Assembly (NCBI GenBank): GCA_902459845.2
Contig: CABPSV020000456.1
Location: 1 to 15,870 of the forward strand
Reading direction: 5' to 3'
Length of the DNA: 15,870 nucleotides
Source: Hepatocystis sp. ex Piliocolobus tephrosceles
Lineage: Eukaryota > Apicomplexa > Aconoidasida > Haemosporida > Plasmodiidae
Shown: positions 1-10,543 of the stretch, piece after piece
How the letters are laid out: every line of letters begins with the position of its first letter
Numbering within the stretch: the stretch's first letter is position 1
The notes under the pieces: model-generated
Databases searched by the model: none
What the model was told of the DNA's origin: nothing
Seen by the model: the letters and a program-made list of their open reading frames with translations, nothing else
Program-made: the position numbers and the translations under genes

Positions 1-177
1 AAAAAAATAGATTAATAAAAAAATAGATTAATAAAAAAATAGATTAATAAAAAAATAGATTAATAAAAAAATAGATTAATAAAAAAATAGATTAATAAAA
101 AAATAGATTAATAAAAAAAATAGATTAATAAAAATATAGATTAATAATAAATTAAATTAATAATAAATTAGATTAAT
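1..177. repeat. 16-bp AT-rich minisatellite at the left edge
   Basis: The unit aaaaaaatagattaat is perfect for seven copies (1-112). A 17-bp copy follows (113-129), then three increasingly diverged copies to about 177. The array runs off the left edge, so its full length is unknown. Decay at the right end and identity at the left fit recent expansion by slippage or unequal exchange. It is non-coding as far as I can see. Confidence 0.95.
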
Positions 178-453
178 AAATTATTTAATAAATTGATAAA
201 CAGATGAACAAGCAATTGAATAAGCTACTGAGCAGCAAATTAATTAACAAATAAACACATAGTCAGGCACCTCAGCATATATACCTTTGCATAAATGCTT
301 CCACATCAATACTTTTACATACCAGTTTAATCTGCTTAATGTTCGTTTGCTTGTATATGAAAACACTTGTATGGCACGAGAGTTTTGAAATAAAAAGGGC
401 CAATGAACATTGTTGCTTAAAAAAAGTATATACATATTATATAAATATATATG

Positions 454-491
<38 letters not shown>

Positions 492-1063
492 CTTCTATTG
501 AGCTATTTATTTAAACGATTTATTTACAGACTGTTTTTTTGTTTTTTTATTAATCCTTTTGTCATTATGTTTTGTTATTCTGTGTTTATTAAAATATATT
601 TTTTTCTCCTTAATTATTTTCATATGTTAAACACATTTTGAAAAAGAAAAAAAAAAATAATAAATAAAAACGTTTACATCTCTATATGTATACATAAATA
701 GTTGCTATATAATTAAGTTTGAATCAAAAAAAAAAATACATCCAATTTATGTTTAACATTATCATACATATACATGTATACACAATCTGTCATACACATT
801 GACGAGTTACGAAATTACATATTGCTGTTTTGGTTATAAATGCGTAAATATACAAATATATTTGTATAAGTATATATAATAAACGTTTAAAATTGTATAT
901 TTTTTTATAATTATGGTATAAAAGCTTTTTTTTTTTTTTTTTTTTTTTTGCTTTATGTCTTAATAAATCACAAATTTATAATTAACCAGTTAATAATTTT
1001 TACTGCCCATACGTACATACATAAATACATACATACATATATTATAAACAATATTTTAAAAAA
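178..1063. other. Non-coding AT-rich region upstream of the membrane-protein gene
   Basis: No gene is supported here. The stretch holds a T35 run (457-491), a T24 run (926-949), short A runs, and catacata-type repeats just before the start codon of the next gene. Positions about 243-430 and 750-870 are less biased and more complex than the rest, but the reading frames across them are short, lack recognisable motifs and cannot be joined convincingly to any exon. It probably contains the promoter and 5' UTR of the gene beginning at 1064. No specific motif is strong enough to call. Confidence 0.6.
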
Positions 1064-1425
1064 ATGACTAACTTACAAGATGCGGAACAAAAATTTTTAA
1101 GTAAACATTAATAGAGAAAAAAAAAAAAAATGGCAAAAGTCATTCAATATATGTACATATATATATATATATGGGTGTATATTAATTTTGCTATAATGTA
1201 ACATGGATTGGTCTACGATTGCTTGTTACTTATTTTTTTATTTATTTATGTACACTTATGTACACCTTTTGTGTATGTATTTGTATAATATATGCAAACA
1301 ATTACTTATACCCGTTTTTATATGTGTCTTTTTTTATATATAATAATATTGATAAAAGGGATAAGAATAGAAAGAATAACAATAGTTAATTTCATTTGTT
1401 CTGTATTTATATGTATACCTTTATT

Positions 1426-1461
<36 letters not shown>

Positions 1462-2138
1462 CTCCCATCACAACACATTTATCATCTCGTTTTGTATTTC
1501 CTTTCAGACCACGACTGGGTAAATGACAAAGAATGGAAACTGTATTTGAGCAATTTATATCCTTCACCATCAATGCAAAATATAGAGAAATATAAAAAAA
1601 AATATTTTCAAAAAAATATTGATAAAAATCTTAATATAAATACTAATTTTGAAACTGATACAAAAGAAGAAAAAAAGGAAACTCCTGTTTATACTCAACC
1701 AAATAATAATGTTTATAATTCTAAGAACATAACCCATTTGATGACCTTGTTATATAGTACATTTCTTTTAACTATGAGTATATTTTATTTTATACTTTTG
1801 GCACTGAATATATCATTCTATAAGGTTAGCATATGTATATGCATGCATACATACTATCGCGTTTGTTGAGTGGTTATGCATTTGTTCGCTTTACATGAAA
1901 ACGAGTCAAATAAAACCAAACATAACAAAACATAACCAAATATAATCAAATGTAGCGAGATGAGATAAGATAAAACACAACACGATAAAAACAACTTTTA
2001 ATTTATTAAAGGCATAAAAACACACGAATATACATCATATATATATATATATATATATATGCATGTATGTATATACGTTTATATATTCACACCCATTCAA
2101 ACACAATGGTTGTGTATTGCCCTAATACATTCACATTC

Positions 2139-2188
<50 letters not shown>

Positions 2189-2430
2189 CTAATTTCACAG
2201 AAAATGGCCACATTAGTATCTATGTCCTATCTCTTGACTATCATTTGTACCCTATTTTTTGATTATAAAATTCATAAAAAATACACTACTTTTGTGCAAA
2301 TATTTTCAAGTCCATTAAGTAATAAGAATGAACAAATACGCATACATATGTATAATGTATATATGGATAAATGTACATTTTCTCTGATTACTTTATTTTA
2401 CTTTTTTTTATATTTTTTTTTTACATTTTT

Positions 2431-2483
<53 letters not shown>

Positions 2484-3206
2484 GTTCATTATTTATCATA
2501 CTCTATGATACTCTTTTTTATTAAGGATAGCATTTTAATATTTCTACCAGTCTTTCTTACTATTTTAATAAATGCTTATTATACATATAAAGAAATAAGA
2601 TTACTTTTGCCTCAGGCAATACAAAAGTAGGTTTTTACAAATTTATAAAAAATTTATATGTTGTATGTACTCGTGTCTTCGTCTGTTTAGTCATTTTTAT
2701 GTTTGGTCATTTGTCTGATTGAATGCTGGTTTGTTTGCTCCTTTTTGTTAAAAATATTAAAAATAAACGAACACTATATTAATAGTATACTACCCTATGT
2801 TGACGCGTTTATACATACATGCACATACACATACATATACACATAATATGTATATACATATCTTTTTTTATTTATAGGAATTATTATTTAAATACATTAG
2901 TGTTTTACCTAGATCGAACTGTAAACATATAAGGACAAAATAGATACATATAAATAAACATTACAATCACAAAAACATATAATTTCCAGTGCACTTACTT
3001 CTTTTATTCATTTGTACAATTTTGTTTATTCATATCCTCGTATTAACATATATAATTTTTTTTTATTTTTTTTTTCAGATTTTTAATATTTACGAAATGA
3101 GGGCAAATGTAGAGATATACAATTTACTTTTTATAATTATCTGTCTATTTCTTAGAAGAGCTACCATATTAAATTTAATTGTTTATATGCATTTTTTTAA
3201 ATTAAA

Positions 3207-3265
<59 letters not shown>

Positions 3266-3410
3266 AGTAAAAGAATTAAATCTTTCATTTTTTTTATTTT
3301 TATTTTTTTATTTTCTACAGTATTACAACAATTATAATTTTTTTTTTTCTTTATTATTTTAGGTACACATCTACAGATACTTATTTTCATTCATGTTACT
3401 CTAAAAACGG

Positions 3411-3450
<40 letters not shown>

Positions 3451-3683
3451 GTTTTAGATTTGTACACTATCGTATTTACACTACTTCATATTAACAACTT
3501 ATTTCTCTCCATTTCCTTCTTTTTCTTATTTTTACAGAAATGATAAGACAATTTCTATCTCACCCGATGGCACCTAAAATGTTATTAAACATTTTCGACA
3601 AAGTAAATATGAAAGCTTTCACTATGTGAATTAAAAAAAATGAAAAGGGTGACTAACATTAGTTCGTACCTACATTAGTTTGC

Positions 3684-3716
<33 letters not shown>

Positions 3717-3799
3717 CTTACTAATGGGAAAATGTTGATTTTAATTTTTTATAGATATCTCATTACTTCCATGTTTATTTGAACGGCGGTAGGAGGTAA
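1064..3799 (+). CDS. TMEM33/Pom33-like multi-pass membrane protein, nine exons
   Basis: Exons by splice signals and phase: 1064-1100, 1508-1824, 2201-2318, 2485-2626, 2878-2920, 3079-3206, 3363-3412, 3538-3602, 3755-3799. Every intron is GT...AG, all phases agree, and the product is about 314 residues. Residues 1-75 are soluble, with a W-rich start (HDWVNDKEW) and a YLSNLYPSPS stretch, then a charged Asn/Lys linker. Hydrophobic segments lie near 78-103, 108-126, 154-180 and 231-258. The block EMRANVEIYN...YMHFFKLKYTST, then a polar stretch and a short basic C-terminus (NGGRR), resembles the C-terminal half of TMEM33/Pom33/Tts1. Those proteins shape ER tubules and the nuclear envelope in animals and yeast; they are usually about 250 residues. 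The family call rests on remembered similarity and hydropathy, not a search. The ATG at 1064 is the only plausible start feeding exon 2 in phase. The last intron is the least certain: without it the protein ends at a TGA at 3627-3629 (308 residues). The gene converges on the decarboxylase gene. Confidence 0.7.
1428..1461. repeat. T34 homopolymer in intron 1
   Basis: A run of 34 T lies in the first intron (1101-1507) of the TMEM33-like gene, about 46 bases before the ttcag acceptor. On the coding strand it could serve as an extended polypyrimidine tract. Confidence 0.9.
2141..2188. repeat. T48 homopolymer in intron 2
   Basis: Forty-eight consecutive T lie 12 bases before the cacag acceptor of intron 2 (1825-2200). 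A (TA)n block precedes it at about 2037-2060. It is placed as a polypyrimidine tract and is likely length-variable. Confidence 0.92.
2433..2480. repeat. T48 homopolymer abutting the intron 3 acceptor
   Basis: Forty-eight T run directly into the atag acceptor of intron 3 (2319-2484), so almost a third of this 166-base intron is one homopolymer. Its position makes it the polypyrimidine tract of the acceptor. Confidence 0.92.
3213..3260. repeat. A48 homopolymer in intron 6
   Basis: Forty-eight A begin six bases inside the donor of intron 6 (3207-3362). Unlike introns 1-3, the run is poly(A) on the coding strand and sits at the donor end. Intron 7 has a similar A31 run at 3415-3445. Confidence 0.92.
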
Positions 3800-4491
3800 T
3801 GTGCCAAGGAGTAACCCATTTTTTTTTGAGTCTTTGTGATTAATTGTAACGAATAGATAAGTATACACAATATGGGCATATATACGTGTTATAAATGCCT
3901 CAAAGATTGTTAGAGTACAATATTCACAATGATGTATAAATCTTTTGAATAGTTTACGATTGTTAATGTTTAAATAAAAAAATGTCAAAAAAATGACAAA
4001 AAAAAAAAAAAAAAAAAAAAAAATGTTTTAAAAAATGCCTATCCATATATATATATATATATATATTATATATAGTATATATAAATATTTATTGGTTTAC
4101 AAAGTAACAATAAAATTAATACTGTAATATACATTAATAAAAAGTGAAATGTGTGCACTGCAAAAAAGGGTAAAAAAAGATGAATAAATTAAAAAGCAAA
4201 AAAATTAATAAATAAAAAAGTATATATGGATAGCTAAATAAATAATTAAATAAAATTATTATGTATATAAAAATGTACCCACATAATGCATATAATGTAT
4301 ATATATATGTTTACTCATTTATTTATAATATAGTTAGAACGTCTTATATTTCACATATTTTTTTATTTTTTTTTTTTTTTATTTTTTTTTTTTTTTACGT
4401 ATTAACTGTGTATGATTAATCATACTGTTTTTTGTCAAGAGTGTAACGTAACATTTGACCATTATTAAACATATTCCCATTTGTTAGTCAC

Positions 4492-4495
<4 letters not shown>
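3800..4495. other. Convergent intergenic region, 3' flanks of both genes
   Basis: No gene is supported. Positions 3800-3990 are unusually complex for this genome and probably form the 3' UTR of the TMEM33-like gene. An A26 run follows at 3998-4023, then a TA-rich block near 4046-4080, then A-rich and T-rich sequence with T runs at 4367-4397. On the minus strand the right part would be the 3' UTR or flank of the decarboxylase gene. No poly(A) signal can be singled out because AATAAA-like strings occur by chance throughout. Confidence 0.6.

Positions 4496-4539
<44 letters not shown>
4496..4539. repeat. (AT)22 microsatellite
   Basis: An uninterrupted alternating AT tract of 44 bases directly abuts the 12-bp minisatellite that follows. 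It can form cruciform or slipped structures and is expected to vary in length between isolates. Confidence 0.95.
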
Positions 4540-4542
<3 letters not shown>

Positions 4543-4671
4543 TAAAAATGTAAACAAAAATGTAAATGAACATGTAAAAAAAAATGTAAACAAAAATGTA
4601 AATGAACATGTAAACACAAATGTAAAAAAAAATGTAAAAAAAAATGTAAACAAAAATGTGAATATAAATAA
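4538..4671. repeat. 12-bp aatgtaaacaaa minisatellite
   Basis: About eleven 12-base units of the type aatgtaaacaaa, with variants aatgtaaatgaa, catgtaaaaaaa and aatgtaaaaaaa. The pair aatgtaaatgaa-catgtaaa recurs, which points to higher-order duplication. The period is a multiple of three, so several frames stay open on both strands; the + frame would read Lys-Asn-Val-Asn repeats. I regard it as non-coding, lying about 60 bases beyond the stop codon of the decarboxylase gene. Confidence 0.85.
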
Positions 4672-4733
4672 GTATACAAATATACATAATGGTGTAAATA
4701 CCAAAAAAGAACTTAGCAACGAGTTTTGTTTTT

Positions 4734-7562
4734 TCATCTGTTGTCATTGCCTAAGTCCTTATGCTGAATAACATTTTGGTCTACATTGTTATATTTATTA
4801 TTTTCTAACGTGTCCATCTCAAAAGAGCTACAATTATATTCTGAATTTGTTAAGCTGCATTGTAAAAAAAAATTACCTTCGTTGTGAATATATGTATCAT
4901 CATCAACTTGTGTAATAAGATTATTCATATAACTGTTGTCATTCAAAGTATTTAATTTTCTTTCACATGTTTGTTCTTCTTCGTTTGGTTTAAGTATATA
5001 ATCTATTGTGTTATTTTCGTTGTTATGATAGTTAATATTGCTGTCATTATATTCGTTTCCTGTTGTTTCTTCTGCCATGATTCCTACACTGGATCCTGTT
5101 TTAGCATTATTATTATTACTACCATTTATGTCTTTTGTCACTGTATTTTTTTTTTCATTATTACTCTCTCTGCTACTGCTCTTTCTGCTACTGCTCTCTC
5201 TGCTATTACTATCTACGCTATTTTTATCTACGCTATTTTTATCTACGCTATTTTTATGTACGCTATTGTTATCTGTGCTATTGTTATGAGTACTATTTGA
5301 AATTATAATATTATGACTTTCAGCATTTCTATTCATAGACTCTTTTTTTTCTTTAATCTCTTTTTTTTCTTTAGTCCTTTTTTTTTCTTTAACCCTTTTT
5401 TTTTCTTTAACCCTTTTTTTTTCTTTAACCTCTTTTTTTTCTTTAACCTCTTTTTTTTCTTTAACCTCTTTTTTTTCTTTAACCTCTTTTTTTTCTTTAA
5501 CTTTTTTTTTTTCTTTAACCCCTTTTTTTTCTTTAACCCCTTTTTTTTCTTTAACCTCTTTTTTTTCTTGAACCACTTTTTTTTTTTTTTTCATCGTATC
5601 CTTTTCATTTTTTTTTGTGTTTTCTTTAGCATAACATTTATCATTGTATGTTATATATTCATTTTTTTGTGTACCACCACTACTACTACCATCACTACTA
5701 TCATTACCATCACTACTATCATTACCATCACTACTATCATTACCATCACTACTACCACTACTACCATCACTACTACCACTACTACCACTACCACTACTAC
5801 CACTACCACTACTACCACTACCACTACTACCACTACTACCACTACAAATTTTATCTCCATTTGTTACTTTTTCTTTTTCTTTTTCAATCACAATTTTTTC
5901 CTCTTCATTTACACTTTGTTTATTAAAATGTGTTATGTTACCAGCACTATTATTAACTTTGTTGTTGGTAGGAGGCATTATTAGACTATTACTTTCACTA
6001 AAATTTGAACTATAGTAACCAGAATTATTACTATTATAATTTATTTCATCATCTTCTCTTTTATTCACATTGTTTATACTAAATATTTTATTATTACAAT
6101 CAACTAGATCTTCAAAAAACATATTATTACTTGTGTTTTTTATTATGTGTTCATTATATTTTTCATACATATATGTTGCTTCATCATTTTTTTTTTCCAT
6201 ATCTACACTATAACTAATATAATGTTTAGTTTGTTTTTTATTTTTACTACTATTGTTATTATAATTGTGGTTATATGTATGATGTTTTTTACTATGATTA
6301 TTTATATGTATATTTTCATTACATAAATATTTTTTATGCATTAATTGATTATTTTTTTTTATTTTATGACCATAAATGGCATTAGATTGTTTTTCTTTAT
6401 TACTAACAGTATAATAAATCGTATTATTTTTATCAATTTTAGTTACATTTTCTAAAAGATCTTGTTTAAGCAATGGGTTAAAGTTTGTATCTAAACTGTT
6501 TTGTATTTTACCAATAGAATCTTCTTGTGGGTGACATTTCTGATATATACTAGTGTTTGTACTGTTATTATCATCACATATATTATCATTTTTTACTATA
6601 TCTTTATTTATTAAATTATTATTATTATTATTATTATCAACTTTTACTTCACTAACATCTACTAATATATCTGTTCCTTTCTTTTTATTTATGCTCTTAT
6701 TATCGTAATGTTCACTACTATCATTAATATTCTTATTATCAACAGTAATTCCTTTACGGTGTTTCTTCTTACTATTTTTGTTTAATATAACATAATTTTC
6801 AGTCGTATTACACATGGATATGTTGCTTTGACCACCATTATTAATACTCCTACTCTCGTTGATGCTCCTACTCTCGTTGGTTCTCCTACTCACATTGGTG
6901 CTCCTACTCACATTGGTGCTCCTACTCACATTGGTGCTCCTACTCACATTGGTGCTCCTACTCACATTGGTGCTCCTACTCAAATTGCTACTCCTTAAAC
7001 TTACATTAATACTATCTCTAGAACTGGAAATAGAACTACCACTTAAACTAGTACTAGTACCGTCACTACTGTCACTACTATCATTACTGTCATTACTGTC
7101 ATTACTGTCACTACTGTCACCTCCACCACCATCACCACCACCATCACCACCACCATCACCATCACCATCACCACCACCATCACTACTGCCACTACCCTTT
7201 TTTGTATGTATCTGTTTCGATTTTTTAATTTTTTTATTTATTTTTTTTTTTTTTCTTTTTTCCTCACAAGTACGCGATAAGTATTCATGTTCAACGGGAA
7301 GGGTATTACGGTCGTCATTGTTTCGATGTACATTGTTCACACTATCAATACAACAATCAACTTCGCTATTTTTACTTTCTTTCGCTTCCATCTCCAATCC
7401 CATCTCCATTCCCATTTTCAACCCCATTTCTAACCCCATTTCCAACCCCATTTCCATTTTTTTTATTTTATTTATTTTTTTTTTTTTTTTCTTCTTTTTG
7501 TCATTTACATAATTATCACCACCATCTTTCTTTACAATACCCTTTGTACTTACCAAATCCCG

Positions 7563-7599
<37 letters not shown>

Positions 7600-10512
7600 T
7601 CATTTACATGACTTATATCTGAAATATGATCCATATGAATATTATTATCTTGAAAGTTATCACACTGTACAATTTCCTTCATTACGTCACACTCACTATA
7701 TATAACTTCACTTGCAGCTGCAGTATCACTTTGTTGTCCAACATAAGTATTACCACCCATCACGAGCTCTGACATAATTCCTTTTCTATCACTACTACCT
7801 AGTATAATACTATTTTTTTCATGTTTTTTATTATAGTTATCATAAAAACCAATTATATTATTTTTATTATGACCTGTTGGTATAATGTTACAATCATAAA
7901 CAGTACTTACCACACTATTGGTGGTATCTCCTCTTCTTATCGAAATATTATTACTACTACTGTTGTTATTATTGTTATTATTATTGCATAAATACATTTT
8001 TTTCATTTTCTTATTTTCATTGTCATACACATAAACATAATACATAGTTTTGTTTTGTTTTTTTTTATTTAAATAATTCCTTTTCAATTTTTCATAAGTC
8101 TCTTTGTTAATTTTTTCATAATAAGCAAAACAATCAGGTGTATTATATTTTAAAAAATATTCTAAAATAAAATTATGAAAACATCTGAACCCTATATTTT
8201 CATCATATCCATGTATTTCTTTTACACTTAAACCTGATAAATAATTAACTATTTCGAAACTAATTATTTGTCCTGGAACTAATACTGGAAAACCTGGTGG
8301 GTAAGGAATGATAAAACTAGCAGCTACAATTTCTTCATTTAATCTAACACGTTCTTTTAATTCGTTTAACATTATATATTGAACATAATCTTCTTCATAA
8401 GCCATGTAAAAAGCTTTTCTTATGTCTCCCTCTCGATTAAATACTGTTTTTTTACTGCTATTTCCGGTTGTAGTTTCAGTTTTTGTACGATACTGATTTT
8501 TAAACAATGGATGAAAATCACTAAATACGGATAAATCATTACAATTTGAAACTAAATTATATACATTTTCATTAAATTGATTTAAATCTCGTTCATTAAA
8601 TGCTTTTTTTTTTTGGTCTAACTCTTGTGCTATTAAACATAAACAACTTTTTAAAAATAAACAAGATGATCCAGTAGTACCAATATTTGTCTGAAATAAT
8701 ACACTGTTAATAGAAGTCTTATTTATTTGAATACCATATTTATCCATTAACCATTTAACTTTAAAAGTATCCCCATCAATACCAGAATAACCTGTGAATA
8801 AAGTTATACGCGTAGGATCCAATACAAATTCATCTTCACTTAACCAAGAACATTCAAAATATTCTAAAAAATTACTTATTTCATTGTTTGAAGTTACAGA
8901 ACAATCATTGTAATTATCATTGTCACATAATATTGGTATATCTATATTTTCTTTATTGTAATTTATACAATCTTTAATATATACACCATCAACTAAAGCG
9001 TTTATTTTAATATCACCAATAAAAGTACCATTACTAGAACTTATAACATCTTTTTTATCATCTCTTTTTCTAAAATGTATATATTCCTTTTCGTTATTTA
9101 TGTAATTACTTCTACCGCACCCACTACTCCCACCATACTCACTCCCACTGATTTCACTAGTACAGATGTCACTGCTACTGTTGTTACTGTTACTGTTGTT
9201 GTTGTTGTTGCTGTTACTGTTGCCGTTACTGTTACTGTTACAAATTCGATCATTGTCGTTATTTTGTGTTATCACATATGAATCTACATTGATATCATTG
9301 CCTGTCGATTGTTTGCTCCTATTCTTGTTTCTATCATTCTTGTTTCTATCATTTTTGTTTCTATCATTCTTGTTTCTATCATTTTTGTTTCTATCATTTT
9401 TGTTTCTATCATTCTTGTTTCTATCATTTTTGTTTCTATCATTTTTGTTTCTATCATTCTTGTTTCTATCATTCTTGTTTCTATCATTTTTGTTTCTATC
9501 ATTTTTGTTTTTATCATTCTTGTTTCTATCATTCTTGTTTCTATCATTTTTGTTTCTATCATTCTTGTTTCTATCATTTTTGCTTCTATCATTTTTGCTT
9601 CTATCATTTTTTTCTGCATTTTTTTCTGCATTTTTTTCACCATTTTTTTCACCATTTTTTTCACCATTTTTTTCACCATTTTTTCTTTTTTTTTTTTTTT
9701 TGTTTTTTTCCTTTTTCTCATCATTCGAATTTTCTACTACTTTATTCCTACGATTTGTCTTATTTTTTTCAGATAAATGATTAAGTTCATTTGAATCATT
9801 ATGTTTCTTACCATGCATCTGTTCTCCTTCTTTTTCTTCTTCTTCTTGTACGTATTGCTTTTTCTTACTATATGTGTTTTTATTGTCATCAATATGCATA
9901 TCATGACTTTTATTGTAGCTACTATGTTTATTACTACTATCACTATCACTGTCACATTCACTACCATTACTACCACTACTATAACTACCGCTACTATAAC
10001 TACCACTACTATAACTACCACTACCACTACTATAACTACCACTACCACTACTATAACTACCACTGCCACTACCACTGCCACTACCACTACCACTACCACT
10101 GCCACTACCACTGCCACTGCCACTACCACTACCACTATTTCCTTTTTTATTATTAACCTTACCACTATTTTTTTTGTTTCCCTTTTTATTTGCACCTACA
10201 TTAGTACCTGTACCTGTTGATGTAAATGGACCCGCATTTACATCAACAACTGATATATTAATTTCCTGACCCAAAATCATTTTACTTGTATCAACATGTC
10301 CAATAATATCAGGAATGGTTGACCTATAACTAAAACTATTTGTTTTTGAACTGTCAATACAATTATTGCAATCGTATTTATTATCACATGTGTTACATCT
10401 CACTTTAACAGATGTAGAATTCGGTGTCGAGGTCGATTTACTATGTACAGAGTTATCCAAACCACAATTGTTTATAACATTACCAACTATACAAGAACGA
10501 GTTACAGGTTCA

Positions 10513-10543
<31 letters not shown>

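Noticed and set aside
1..177. CRISPR-like array at the left edge
   Set aside because: The units are contiguous 16-bp tandem copies with no spacers, and the genome is eukaryotic.
244..456. Minus-strand frame of 70 codons near the left edge
   Set aside because: It has no recognisable motif or splice partners, and short open frames of this kind are expected by chance. Kept only as a less biased patch.
3749..3988. Minus-strand frame of 79 codons in the convergent region
   Set aside because: The patch is better explained by the last exon and 3' UTR of the + strand TMEM33-like gene; the minus frame shows no family signature.
4538..4771. + strand frame of 77 codons with Lys-Asn-Val-Asn repeats
   Set aside because: It is made of the 12-bp minisatellite plus the antisense of the decarboxylase C-terminus. 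No homologue-like sequence or splice context is present.
5313..5984. Long + strand frame rich in Phe and Thr opposite the decarboxylase
   Set aside because: It is the antisense shadow of the KEKKxV and Ser/Gly arrays. Repeat periods that are multiples of three keep all frames open.
6859..7512. 217-codon + strand frame rich in Leu and Pro
   Set aside because: It is antisense to the SRSTNV and Gly/Asp arrays; the product is pure repeat, with no independent start context or domain.
9166..9780. Leu/Phe/Ser-repeat frames on the + strand and a Met/Ile/Lys frame on the minus strand
   Set aside because: These are alternative readings of the NKNDR and EKNG arrays; the real frame is fixed by the conserved decarboxylase motifs on both sides.
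9737..10220. Val-rich minus and Thr-rich + frames
   Set aside because: They are shadows of the Gly-Ser/SYSSG array in the real minus-strand frame.
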